NCBI RefSeq assembly: GCF_000494755.1
Contig: NC_022657.1
Span: forward strand, 5,246,001-5,310,000
Direction: 5' to 3'
DNA length: 64,000 nt
From: Amorphoplanes friuliensis DSM 7358
GTDB taxonomy: Bacteria > Actinomycetota > Actinomycetes > Mycobacteriales > Micromonosporaceae
A program made the translations under genes and the position numbers. Each line of letters begins with the position of its first letter. The first letter of the stretch is position 1. Shown here in pieces: positions 51,356 through 60,079 of the stretch. Under the pieces are notes generated by a model. That model had not been told where the DNA came from. It saw nothing but the letters and a program-made list of their open reading frames with translations, and made no database searches.

Positions 51356-54300
51356 ATGACCACGCGATCCGCTCGCGCGTGCTTCGCGGCGTGGTCGCTG
51401 GTCCTCACGGCCGTGTACTACGCCTTTCCGGGTCTCCACGTCTGGACGTGGGGACTGATCGGGCTGTCCAGCGCCGCCGCCGTCGTGGTCGGCGCCCGGA
51501 TGAAGAGGCCGGCTCGCGCCCTCCCGTGGTACCTGATCGCCGTCGCCCTGGTCGTCTTCGTGTCCGGCGACACGATCTACTACGCCCAGCAGAGCCTCGG
51601 GCTCGAGACGCCGTTCCCCGGCCCGTCCGACGTGCTCTACCTCCTGGTCTACCCGCTGCTCGCCGGCGCCTTCCTGATCTTCATCCGCGCCCGCTCCGGT
51701 GGCGCCAACCGCGCGGCGCTGCTCGACGCGCTCGTGCCCACGGTCAGCCTCGGACTGCTGTCCTGGGTCTACATGATCGCGCCGTACACGCGGGCGACCG
51801 ACCTGACGCTGCTGGAGAAGGCGGTCTCGGTCGCGTACCCGCTCGGCGACGTGCTCGCGCTGGCCATGATGCTGCGGCTGCTGACCGCGCCGGGCCGCAA
51901 GCCCCGGGCGCTGAGCTTCCTGTCGCTGAGCATCGTCGGTGTCCTCGTCTCCGACGTCGTCTACGGCCTGGCCCGCCTCGACAGCGACTGGAACGTCGGC
52001 GGCCCGATCGACCTCGGCTGGATCGTCTTCTACGCCGCCGCCGGGTACGCCGCCCTGCACCCGTCGATGACCCACCTCACCGACGACGCCCCGCAGACCG
52101 CCGGGACGGTCGAGACCGGTGGCCGCCGCCTGCTCCTGATGACCTTCGCCGCGCTGATCGCCCCGGCCGTCCTGCTCGCGCAGTACCTGCAGGGTGACGT
52201 CGTCGACGCACCGGTCATCGCGGCCGGCTCCGCGCTGATGTTCCTGCTCGTGATGGGCCGCGTCGGTGGTCTGCTCACCGAGCAGCGCCTGACGAACCTC
52301 CGGGAGAGCGCTCTTCGGCGCGCCAACGCCGACCTCGCGGCCGCGACGACCGAGACCGACATCCTGACCACGATCCGTACGGCAATCGCCCAGCTGATGC
52401 CCGTCCAGCAGCGCCACCAGCTGGTCGTCGACGAGCCCGTCCCGCTGGACCTCGCCGCCACGGTCGAGCTGGGCGTGAGCCTCGTCCCCGCCTCGGAACA
52501 CGGCTTCGACGTGGCCCTGCGCGCGGGCATGGTCCTGCCGGGCAGCCCGCCCAAGCTCGGCTCGATCCACCTCTTCGCGCCCGCCGACGTCCTGCGCAGC
52601 GTGCGGCCCGCGGTGCAGGCGCTCTTCGACCAGATCACCATGGTCGTCGAACGCATCGGCCTGGCCGGCGAGATCAGCCGCCGCGACGGTGAGGCCTACT
52701 TCCGGACCCTGATCCAGAGCGCGTCCGACGTCATCCTGATCGTCGGCGACGACGACCGGATCCGGTACGCCAGCCCGTCCGCCACCACCGTCTTCGGCTG
52801 GACGGACCTGCCGGGCAAACCACTGTCCGGGCTGATCGCCGACACCCACCACGGCGCCCTGGCCGAGGCGCTGATGCAGGCCCGGTCGGGACGCGGCCAG
52901 CTCGAGGCCGTCGACCTCACCGCGGTCTGCGCCGACCGCCGCCTGCTCCAGGTCGAGTGCGCCGGGCGCGACCTGCGCCACGACTCCACCGTCTCGGGCC
53001 TGGTCCTGACCGTCCGCGACGTCACCGAACGCCGCCGCCTGGAGAACGACCTCGCCCACCAGGCCTTCCACGACGGGCTCACCGGGCTCGCCAACCGTGT
53101 CCTCTTCCGCGACCGCCTCGAGCAGTCGTTCGTCCGCTCCGAGCAGGGATCGAGCGACGTCGGTGTCCTCTTCGTCGACCTCGACGACTTCAAGGAGGTC
53201 AACGACACCCTCGGCCACGCCGTCGGCGACCAGCTGCTGATCGCCGTCGGCCGCCGGATCGCCGACGCCATCGGCGTGGCCAACACCGCGGCCCGGATGG
53301 GCGGCGACGAGTTCGCGATCCTGGTCGAGAGCTCCTCGGACCCGGCCGTGGCCGAGGAGGTCGCCGAGCGCATCGTCAACGTGCTCTCCCAGCCGGTCGA
53401 GGTCAGCGACGGTCTCGGCGGCTCCCACATCGTCAGCGGCGCGGCCAGCGTCGGCGTCGCCACCAGCCACGACGCGACCAGCCCGACCGAGTTGCTCCGG
53501 CACGCCGACCTGGCGCTCTACCTGGCCAAGGGCGCGGGCAAGGCCACCTGGCAGCGCTACCGCAGCGACCTCCACACGGCCATGGTCGAGCGGCTCGCCC
53601 TGCGGACGTCGCTGCTCGAGGCGATCGACGCCCAGCAGTTCGTTCTGCAGTACCAGCCGATCGTGAACGTGCGGACCCAGGCGGTCGTCGGTGTGGAGTC
53701 CCTCGTCCGGTGGCAGCACCCCGAGCGGGGGCTGCTCGCGCCGTACCACTTCATCGAGCTGGCCGAGGAGAGCGGCGCCATCGTCGGCCTGGGCGCCTGG
53801 GTGCTGCGCGAGTCACTGCGGCAGTTCGCCGCCTGGCACGCCTCCGACCCGGAGATGGCTCTGCGGTACGTCAGCGTCAACGTCTCGGCCCGGCAGTTCC
53901 GCCAGCCCGGCTTCGTCGACCAGGTGAGCCAGGCCCTCGAGGACGCCGGCGCGCGCCCCGAATGGCTGCTCCTGGAGATCACCGAAAGCCTGGTGCTGCG
54001 CGACGCCGAACAGGTCTGGACCGACCTCAAGGCCCTGCGCGCCCTCGGTGTCCGCATCGCCATCGACGACTTCGGCACCGGGTATTCGTCCCTCAGCTAC
54101 CTGCGCCAGCTCCCCGTCGACGTCCTCAAGATCGACAAGTCCTTCATCGACGACATCCTCGACAGCAAACAGCAGCGCGCCCTGGTCGACGCGATCGTCA
54201 CCCTCGCCCGCAACCTCGACCTGACCGTCGTGGCCGAGGGCATCGAGGACGCCGCCCAGCGCGCGATGCTCGAACGCATGGGCTGCCCGTACGGTCAGGG

Positions 54301-54373
54301 TTACCTGTTCTCGAAACCGGTCTGGCCGGCGGAGATCCCCCCGCTCCTGATCCTGGCGGTCGTCCCCGCCTGA
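51356..54373 (+). CDS. Membrane-bound PAS-GGDEF-EAL cyclic-di-GMP enzyme
   Basis: 1005 residues from ATG 51356 with GGAG upstream. About nine spans in residues 1-300 (integral sensor region), a GAF-like linker (300-440), a PAS domain (445-560; YFRTLIQSASDVILIVGDDDRIRYASPSATTVFGW), GGDEF at 570-735 with intact RMGGDEF (near 649) and EAL at 750-1000. The EAL motif reads ESL (VGVESLVRWQHP, near 780), but NVSARQF, EITES, IDDFGTGYSSL, LKIDKSF and VVAEGIED are all present, so both activities are plausible. Confidence 0.92.
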   Translation: MTTRSARACFAAWSLVLTAVYYAFPGLHVWTWGLIGLSSAAAVVVGARMKRPARALPWYLIAVALVVFVSGDTIYYAQQSLGLETPFPGPSDVLYLLVYPLLAGAFLIFIRARSGGANRAALLDALVPTVSLGLLSWVYMIAPYTRATDLTLLEKAVSVAYPLGDVLALAMMLRLLTAPGRKPRALSFLSLSIVGVLVSDVVYGLARLDSDWNVGGPIDLGWIVFYAAAGYAALHPSMTHLTDDAPQTAGTVETGGRRLLLMTFAALIAPAVLLAQYLQGDVVDAPVIAAGSALMFLLVMGRVGGLLTEQRLTNLRESALRRANADLAAATTETDILTTIRTAIAQLMPVQQRHQLVVDEPVPLDLAATVELGVSLVPASEHGFDVALRAGMVLPGSPPKLGSIHLFAPADVLRSVRPAVQALFDQITMVVERIGLAGEISRRDGEAYFRTLIQSASDVILIVGDDDRIRYASPSATTVFGWTDLPGKPLSGLIADTHHGALAEALMQARSGRGQLEAVDLTAVCADRRLLQVECAGRDLRHDSTVSGLVLTVRDVTERRRLENDLAHQAFHDGLTGLANRVLFRDRLEQSFVRSEQGSSDVGVLFVDLDDFKEVNDTLGHAVGDQLLIAVGRRIADAIGVANTAARMGGDEFAILVESSSDPAVAEEVAERIVNVLSQPVEVSDGLGGSHIVSGAASVGVATSHDATSPTELLRHADLALYLAKGAGKATWQRYRSDLHTAMVERLALRTSLLEAIDAQQFVLQYQPIVNVRTQAVVGVESLVRWQHPERGLLAPYHFIELAEESGAIVGLGAWVLRESLRQFAAWHASDPEMALRYVSVNVSARQFRQPGFVDQVSQALEDAGARPEWLLLEITESLVLRDAEQVWTDLKALRALGVRIAIDDFGTGYSSLSYLRQLPVDVLKIDKSFIDDILDSKQQRALVDAIVTLARNLDLTVVAEGIEDAAQRAMLERMGCPYGQGYLFSKPVWPAEIPPLLILAVVPA

Positions 54374-54396
54374 GGCCGGCCCAGCTTTCGCGAAGC

Positions 54397-54502
54397 CTGA
54401 CGGCCCGCGCGCCGGGCCTGAAGCCGGGCCCGGCGCGGGTTGTCGAGGTCGGGAGGACAGGCCGTAGATCCTGTCCGACGTCCGGTTTCCCCGGGCCGTC
54501 AG
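54397..54502. repeat. Structured intergenic element, copy A, after the GGDEF-EAL gene
   Basis: Perfect 11-bp inverted arms, CTGACGGCCCG (54397-54407) and its complement (54492-54502), enclose a 57-bp core (54414-54470) that is 43/57 identical, without gaps, to 61935-61991. A second hairpin, GGACAGG-N8-CCTGTCC, follows the core. It lies 3' of a plus-strand gene and between convergent genes, and the outer stem could also end transcription. Confidence 0.55.
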
Positions 54503-54504
54503 CG

Positions 54505-56457
54505 TCAGCTGTCAGCCGTCACCGGCAGGTGTGAGCTGAGGAACCGCAGATACTCCTCGTAGTTCAGGGGATTGCCGTCGAGCCGTGGCCGTTGCGGTGC
54601 GGGTCCGCGCAGCGGCCGGTCCGGGCCCGGCCCGCTCCACAGTGCACCCTCGCCGTGGGTCAGGCCCGGCAGCGCCGCGGCGAGATCGTGCAGGAGCCGC
54701 GCCGGCAGGTGACCCGTGACGGTCCAGGCCTGTCCACGCTCGGCGGTGCCGGTGACCTCGGCCTCCAGCGCCGCGAGGCGGCCGAGGACGGCGTTCAGGG
54801 TCTCCGCCGGGATCTCCACCTCGAACGCCTGGCACGGCTCGCACACCCGGGTCCCGGCCTCCCGAAGCGCGCGCAGCAGAACCACTGGGGTCAGGCTCCG
54901 GAACGCCGCCGCCGTCGAGGACGGCGCCTTGTACCCGGTACGGACCACGGTGACCGTGCAGTCGACGACCTCCCAGCCGTGAAGGCCCTGCTCGACGGTC
55001 TTCCGCACGGCCTCCTCGGTCGCCCGGTGGAACGCCTGCGGGACAGCACCCCACTGCACGTCCCGCACAAAACGCAGCCCCGAACCGATCGCACCCGGCT
55101 CGACCCGCAGCCCGACGGTCGCCCAGAAATCGTTGTCCCGCCGCGGATCGAAGGCGACGACGTGCTCACCGACGCCGACGACCCGTTCGAAGTAGACAGG
55201 CCGGATCTCCCCGAAACTCGCCGTCAGACCGAAGTCCCGGGCGAGGCGGTCGGCCAGAACCTCACGCTGAACAGCGCCGTAGAGCAGCACCGAGATGCCC
55301 CCGCCCGGAACCACCCGGGTACGGATCAATGGATCCTCATCCGCAAGCGTGATCAGAGCGGCATGCAGACGCGCCTCCTCCCCCGGCTCGGCGGTGACCA
55401 ACGACTCCAGACCCGGCGGGGCGAACTGGGCGGCCACCCCGGCAGTGTCCGCACCGAGGCGGTCACCGACCCGCACACCGGCCAGCCCGTGAACCCGCCC
55501 GATACTGCCGGCGGTGAGATCCCCCCGCCCGCCGCCGACGATGTCGATCGTGGTCACGCGCCCACGAATCTGCTCGTCGGCGCCGCGCCGGAAGACGACT
55601 CGCTGCCGCTCCCGCAGCACCCCCCGGAACAGACGCAGGTAGGCGACCTTGGCACCACCCGGGCCGCGCTCGATCGCAAACACCAGCCCACCCGGTTCGT
55701 CGCCGGCCGAGTCGGCGCAGGGCGGGCGGAGCAGGGTGGCGATGCCGGTGGAGAGTTCTTCTGTGCCTTCGCCGGTGGTGGCTGAGCCGAAGAAGACCGG
55801 GTGCACCAGCCCGGCGGCGGTCTGCGCGACGAGGTGGTCATGCACTTCGGGCCGGGAGGGTGTGGTGTTGTCGATCAGCCGCGCGAGGAGATCGTCGTTG
55901 TGGTTCGCGAGGGTTTCGGCCGCGGCGGCGTGCCAGTTGTGGGCCACGGTTCGGGCGTCCGGGGTGCCGGGGTCATGGACGGCGTTCATGGTGACGACAC
56001 CCGCGCCGAGCTTGGTGCGAATGTCCGCTGCGAGGGCAACCGGCCGAGCACCCCTTCGGTCGATCTTGTTGACGAAGATCAGTGTGGGGATGTGCAGGCG
56101 GCGCAGAGAGCGCATCAGGACCCGGGTCTGCGCTTGGACGCCTTCGACGGCCGAGAGCACGAGCACGGCACCGTCGAGGACGGCCAGGGCGCGTTCCACC
56201 TCGGCGATGAAGTCCGGGTGGCCCGGGGTGTCGATCAGGTTGACGCGCAGGTCGCCGAGCGCGAACGACGCCACCGCGGAACGGATCGTGATGCCGCGCT
56301 CGCGTTCGAGCGCACCGCTGTCGGTGGTCGTGTCACCGGCGTCGACGCTGCCCAGCGTGGCGACGGCACCGTGCGCGAAGAGCAGGCGCTCGGTGAGGCT
56401 GGTCTTACCGGCGTCGACGTGCGCCAGGATGCCGAGATTCAGGGTACGGACTGACAA
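54505..56457 (-). CDS. TetM/OtrA-type ribosomal protection protein
   Basis: EF-G-like GTPase that removes tetracycline-class drugs from ribosomes. It has 650 residues from TTG 56457 (GAGGA upstream). G motifs: GILAHVDAGKTSLTERLL (near 10), LIDTPGHPDF, FVNKIDRRG. The domain IV tip keeps the TetM-like order YKAPSSTAAAFRSLTPVVLLRALREAGT, and the C-terminus reads LNYEEYLRFLSS like the family. Producer or soil actinomycetes commonly have such genes. A 36-codon leader ORF overlaps the start in another frame, suggesting translational control. Confidence 0.88.
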   Translation of the reverse strand: MSVRTLNLGILAHVDAGKTSLTERLLFAHGAVATLGSVDAGDTTTDSGALERERGITIRSAVASFALGDLRVNLIDTPGHPDFIAEVERALAVLDGAVLVLSAVEGVQAQTRVLMRSLRRLHIPTLIFVNKIDRRGARPVALAADIRTKLGAGVVTMNAVHDPGTPDARTVAHNWHAAAAETLANHNDDLLARLIDNTTPSRPEVHDHLVAQTAAGLVHPVFFGSATTGEGTEELSTGIATLLRPPCADSAGDEPGGLVFAIERGPGGAKVAYLRLFRGVLRERQRVVFRRGADEQIRGRVTTIDIVGGGRGDLTAGSIGRVHGLAGVRVGDRLGADTAGVAAQFAPPGLESLVTAEPGEEARLHAALITLADEDPLIRTRVVPGGGISVLLYGAVQREVLADRLARDFGLTASFGEIRPVYFERVVGVGEHVVAFDPRRDNDFWATVGLRVEPGAIGSGLRFVRDVQWGAVPQAFHRATEEAVRKTVEQGLHGWEVVDCTVTVVRTGYKAPSSTAAAFRSLTPVVLLRALREAGTRVCEPCQAFEVEIPAETLNAVLGRLAALEAEVTGTAERGQAWTVTGHLPARLLHDLAAALPGLTHGEGALWSGPGPDRPLRGPAPQRPRLDGNPLNYEEYLRFLSSHLPVTADS

Positions 56458-56515
56458 GGGTGTCCTCGGAGGTCAGGGAACGGATGGTCGGCCTGAACAC
56501 GTCGAGGTTTCGCAT
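56405..56515 (-). CDS. Leader ORF overlapping the ribosomal protection gene
   Basis: ATG 56515 follows GGGAAAGGA and opens a 36-codon frame (MRNLDVFRPTIRSLTSED at the start, ending in four Arg codons). It runs 53 bp into the main gene in a different frame and covers its ribosome binding site. The tail CGT-CGA-CGC-CGG of Arg codons could make ribosomes pause. Translation of the leader would decide access to the TTG start. Confidence 0.5.
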   Translation of the reverse strand: MRNLDVFRPTIRSLTSEDTLVSPYPESRHPGARRRR

Positions 56516-56690
56516 GTCCGTCCTTTCCCTGGTCCGAGCAGTCCCCGCCACCGTAGGGCGGCCGCCGCGTCCGCGCTACCGATTTACCGGCACGGCAACC
56601 CGGGCGCAGCTTCGAATGTCAGGTGGTCAGTCCTCCGGGGGTGTCCACAACCACGTCGCTCCGGGGCGGGGGGACTGAGAGGATTCGGGG

Positions 56691-57386
56691 GTGGAACATC
56701 TCGACAATCCGGTGTGGGCCGCGCTGACCGGGCCGCAGGCCGCCCTGGCCGACCGGTACGACCGCAGTGCCCGTTTCCCCGATGAGATCAGCATGTTCGC
56801 CGGGCTGGAGGATCCGCTCGATCCAGCCGCTTGGCGGGATCTGGGCGCCCTGGCCGGGCCCGGTGGTGAGGTGCTGGTGGCCGTGCCGGCCCTCGCGCCG
56901 CCCGACGGCTGGGTTCTCACCGGTGGCGCCTCGGGTGTGCAGATGGTCGGGACGGAGGTTGAGGGGGCGCCGGATCCGGAGGCGGTGGTGCTGACCGAGG
57001 CGGACATCCCGGAGATCCTCGATCTGGTCGGGCGCACCCGGCCCGGGCCGTTCCGGAAGAGGACCAGCGACCTCGGCACCTATCTCGGCATCCGCCGTGA
57101 GGGCGCGCTGGTCGCGATGGCCGGCGAGCGGCTGCGGGTGCCCGGCCACACGGAGATCTCGGCGGTCTGCACCGATCCCGCCTTCCGGGGCGCCGGACTG
57201 GCCGCCCGCCTGATCAGGGCCGTCACCGCGAACGTGCGCGAACGCGGTGACACGCCCTTCCTGCACGCCGCCTCGGTCAACACCGGCGCGATCCGTGTTT
57301 ACGAGCGGCTGGGTTTCACGCTGCGGATGCCGATCGAGTTCGCCGCCTATCAGGTGCCCGCGGAGGGTGTCAGCCCTCGACGATGA
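56691..57386 (+). CDS. GNAT-family N-acetyltransferase
   Basis: 231 residues from GTG 56691. N-terminal half unique (DNPVWAALTGPQAALADRYDRSARFPDEIS). The GNAT core in the C-terminal half has ISAVCTDPAFRGAGLAARLIRAVTANVRERG (acetyl-CoA loop) and LHAASVNTGAIRVYERLGFTLRMPIEF. Substrate unknown. Overlaps the convergent NTF2-like gene by 17 bp. Confidence 0.85.
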   Translation: MEHLDNPVWAALTGPQAALADRYDRSARFPDEISMFAGLEDPLDPAAWRDLGALAGPGGEVLVAVPALAPPDGWVLTGGASGVQMVGTEVEGAPDPEAVVLTEADIPEILDLVGRTRPGPFRKRTSDLGTYLGIRREGALVAMAGERLRVPGHTEISAVCTDPAFRGAGLAARLIRAVTANVRERGDTPFLHAASVNTGAIRVYERLGFTLRMPIEFAAYQVPAEGVSPRR

Positions 57387-57729
57387 AGGTGTGCAGGGTC
57401 TGGATCACGCCGTCGCGGACGAGGGCCACGTCGATGCCGTGCACGACCGGCTCGCCGCCCTCCGGGCCGACCTGCCACGACTGGAGGCCGAGCTCGCCGC
57501 CGCTCTCGCGCGGCGGGCCGACCGGCTTGTAGACGAAGCCGGGTGAGGCGTCCAGCAGGGCGCGGGCCTTGCTCTCGATGGCGTCACGCCCGACGTAGCG
57601 GCCGTCGGGCTCGATGAAAACGACGTCCTCGGCGAAGATCTCGGCAGCCTCCGCGACGCGGCGCTGCTCGTCGCGCTCGTTGAACACACCCATCAGCAGA
57701 CGGGTCATGAGGTCGGGAATCGACGGCAA
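57370..57729 (-). CDS. NTF2/SnoaL-like protein
   Basis: 119 residues of cone-fold SnoaL-like sequence (LLMGVFNERDEQRRVAEAAEIFAEDVVFIEPDGRYVGRDAIESKARALLD; VHGIDVALVRDGVIQTLHTFIV). It may isomerise or bind a small ligand. Encoded 9 bp downstream of the SfnB-like flavoenzyme on the same strand, so it likely works on the same substrate. Confidence 0.82.
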   Translation of the reverse strand: MPSIPDLMTRLLMGVFNERDEQRRVAEAAEIFAEDVVFIEPDGRYVGRDAIESKARALLDASPGFVYKPVGPPRESGGELGLQSWQVGPEGGEPVVHGIDVALVRDGVIQTLHTFIVEG

Positions 57730-57738
57730 AGGGTCCTC

Positions 57739-58914
57739 CTAGAGCTGGCCGTGGTTGGGCGGCAGGGTGCCGGAGAGCTCCCAGGCCGCCAGGTGGTGAT
57801 ATTTCCAGTCGACCGGGTCGTGGACGCTGTGGGTGCGCGCATTACGCCAGTGGCGGTCCAGGTCGTATTTCGCGGCGGTCGAGCTGGTGCCGCACATCGC
57901 GAACAGCTCCGAGGCCGTCTCGACGGCGACCTCGCTGGCGAAGGCCTTCGCCGCCGCGACGGCCAGCGATCCCCGGGCGGCGGCCGCGGCGTCGGCGGGG
58001 ACCAGGCCGACCTCGTCGAGGACACCCGCTGCCTCGCGGAGCAGGGCGGACGCCGCTCGGACGCGGGTCGCCGTGCGGCCGTACCGATGGAGGACGTGGG
58101 GGTCGTCGGCCGCGACGGACGCGCCGGCCCGGACCGCCTCGGTGGAGGGGCGGGCCTTCTCCTGGAGGTAGGCACGGGTGTCGCGCAGGGCGCCCTCGGC
58201 GATGCCGACCTCGATGGCCGCGTGCACGAGCTGGGCGCGCGCACCGAGCTGCTGGGGCACCTCGAACGCACCCGCGTAGTCGATGACCAGCTCGGCGGGG
58301 ACGTCCTCGAAGGTGGTCGTGCCGCTGATCGTGGCGCGCTGGCCCATGACGTCCCAGTCGGTGTCGACCGTCACACCGGGGGCGTCGCGGGGCACGAAGG
58401 CCAGGACCAGGCGGCCGGTGTCGTCGAGGGCGCTCACCGCGATCCAGGCCGAGGTCAGCGCGCCGGTGCTGTAGAACTTGCGGCCGGTGAGCCGGCCGTC
58501 CTTGATCCGCGTCGAGAGGTCCTGGGCGTGCTTCCCACCGCGCTCGGCCAGGGCGTTGCCGATCCGGCGGCCGGCGAGGACCTCGGTGAACAGCCGCCGC
58601 CGGACCTCCGGCCCGGCATGCAGCGCCAGGACGTCGACCAGCAGGTAGTGCGCCTGCGGAACCTGGGCGATGGCCGGGTCGACCGCGGCGATGATGCGGG
58701 TGACCTCGGCCAGGGTCAGCGGTCCGAGCGCCGGGCCGCCGTCGGCGGACGGCACGGTGAGGGCCAGCAGCCCGGAGCCGTCGAGGGCGGCGAGGGCCTC
58801 GGCAGGCACGGTCGCGGCGCCGTCCCGGTCGCGCTGGACGACACCGGGTGCGAGGGCCGCGGCGACCTGCGCCGCGGCGGCGAGAGCGGCTTCGTGCGAG
58901 TCGATGACGGTCAC
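57739..58914 (-). CDS. SfnB-type sulfur-acquisition flavin oxidoreductase (acyl-CoA dehydrogenase fold)
   Basis: 391 residues. Acyl-CoA dehydrogenase-like fold without the catalytic Glu region typical of fatty-acid enzymes: ALTVPSADGGPALGPLTLAEVTRIIAAVDPAIAQVPQAHYLLVDVL, TGRKFYSTGALTSAWIAV, MGQRATISGTTTFEDVP, and the C-terminal RNARTHSVHDPVDWKYHHLAAWEL typical of SfnB/DszC-like monooxygenases. Such enzymes use FMNH2 to open organosulfur compounds. It forms an operon with the NTF2-like gene. No copy of the 21-bp repeat is seen before it. Confidence 0.8.
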   Translation of the reverse strand: MTVIDSHEAALAAAAQVAAALAPGVVQRDRDGAATVPAEALAALDGSGLLALTVPSADGGPALGPLTLAEVTRIIAAVDPAIAQVPQAHYLLVDVLALHAGPEVRRRLFTEVLAGRRIGNALAERGGKHAQDLSTRIKDGRLTGRKFYSTGALTSAWIAVSALDDTGRLVLAFVPRDAPGVTVDTDWDVMGQRATISGTTTFEDVPAELVIDYAGAFEVPQQLGARAQLVHAAIEVGIAEGALRDTRAYLQEKARPSTEAVRAGASVAADDPHVLHRYGRTATRVRAASALLREAAGVLDEVGLVPADAAAAARGSLAVAAAKAFASEVAVETASELFAMCGTSSTAAKYDLDRHWRNARTHSVHDPVDWKYHHLAAWELSGTLPPNHGQL

Positions 58915-58954
58915 GGGCAGATCCTAGGCGAGGCCACCGACACTCATCACCAGA

Positions 58955-58968
58955 TGTGCATATGCGCA
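58955..58968. promoter_or_regulatory. Palindrome between sfnB-like gene and permease pair
   Basis: TGTGCATATGCGCA, symmetric at 12 of 14 positions, in the 160-bp divergent gap between the SfnB-like gene and the permease operon. Such AT-centred palindromes suit ArsR/SmtB or GntR-like regulators. No adjacent regulator gene exists. Confidence 0.35.
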
Positions 58969-59074
58969 GCTCACGATACTTGACTCACCCGATCGCAGGG
59001 GCGGCCACCGAGCCGGGCGACCCGGTAGGGTGGGCCGCGCCCCGACGACCGACCCGCATCCGGAGTGACCCCCT

Positions 59075-60079
59075 TTGACGGCAACCGACGAAGTCACCGA
59101 GCGTCCCGTGACGGAAGAGCCCCCGCAGCCCGGCCGCCGGTTCGGCTCGGTCGAGTTGCTCGCGGTCCTGCTCGTGCTGCTGGTCGTCTTCCGCAACCCG
59201 CTCGCGGCGCTGATCTCCGATCCCCGGCTGCAGACGTGGACCACGGTTTTTGTCTCGGTGCTGGTGCAGGCCGTGCCGTTCCTGGTCTTCGGTGTGGTGC
59301 TCTCCGCCGTCATCGCCGTTTTTGTGCCGCGGTCGTTCTGGGCGCGGGCGCTGCCGAAACACCCGGCCCTGGCCGTCCCGGCCGCGGGACTCGCCGGTGT
59401 GGTGCTGCCCGGCTGCGAGTGCGGCAGCGTGCCGATCGCCGGCTCGCTGATCCGCCGCGGGGTCACGCCGGCCGCCGCGCTCGCGTTCCTGCTGGCCGCG
59501 CCCGCGATCAACCCGATCGTGCTGACCGCGACCGCCGTCGCTTTCCCCAACAACCCCGAGATGGTCGTGGCCCGGGGTGGCGCCAGCCTGGTGGTCGCGG
59601 TGGCGATGGGCTGGCTCTGGCTCAAGCTGGGCAAGACCGAGTGGATCAAGCTGCCGCCGCGGCCGCACGAGGACGGCTCGCGCCTCAAGGCGTTCGTGTC
59701 GGCCTGCCGCCACGACGTCATGCACGCCGGCGGCTTCCTGGTGGTCGGGGCCGCGGCCGCCGCCACGATCAACGTCGTGGTCCCCGAGTCCTGGCTGCAA
59801 CGACTGGCGGACAACCCGGTGCTGTCGATCATCGCGCTCGCGGTGCTGGCCGTGCTCCTGTCGATCTGCAGCGAGGCGGACGCGTTCGTCGCCGCGTCGT
59901 TGTCGCAGTTCTCGCTGACCTCGCGGCTGGTCTTCCTGGTCGTCGGTCCGATGGTCGACCTCAAGCTGATCGCCATGCAGACCGGCATGTTCGGCCGCCG
60001 GTTCGCCGTCCGCTTCGCTCCCGCGACCTTCGCGGCGGCGGTCCTGGTCGGCACGGGCGTCGGGATGGTGCTGCTGTGA
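59075..60079 (+). CDS. DUF318/YraQ-type permease
   Basis: 334 residues from TTG 59075. Eight to ten spans, with the family's cysteine signature LPGCECGSVPIAGSLIRRGVTPAAALAFLLAAPAINPIVL and SICSEADAFVAASLSQFS. Members are predicted permeases paired with a TIGR03943-type subunit, as here, and have been linked to metal or metalloid handling; transport substrate unknown. Stop overlaps the next start (GTGA). Confidence 0.82.
   Translation: MTATDEVTERPVTEEPPQPGRRFGSVELLAVLLVLLVVFRNPLAALISDPRLQTWTTVFVSVLVQAVPFLVFGVVLSAVIAVFVPRSFWARALPKHPALAVPAAGLAGVVLPGCECGSVPIAGSLIRRGVTPAAALAFLLAAPAINPIVLTATAVAFPNNPEMVVARGGASLVVAVAMGWLWLKLGKTEWIKLPPRPHEDGSRLKAFVSACRHDVMHAGGFLVVGAAAAATINVVVPESWLQRLADNPVLSIIALAVLAVLLSICSEADAFVAASLSQFSLTSRLVFLVVGPMVDLKLIAMQTGMFGRRFAVRFAPATFAAAVLVGTGVGMVLL

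Noticed and set aside
50321..53749. Minus-strand frame of 1142 codons opposite the MocA and GGDEF-EAL genes
   Set aside because: Antisense shadow; the plus strand encodes intact catalytic motifs over the same span.
56627..56678. TCAGTCC/GGACTGA inverted repeat before the GNAT gene as a riboswitch
   Set aside because: Only a 7-bp outer stem and no recognisable aptamer core; not reported as a feature.
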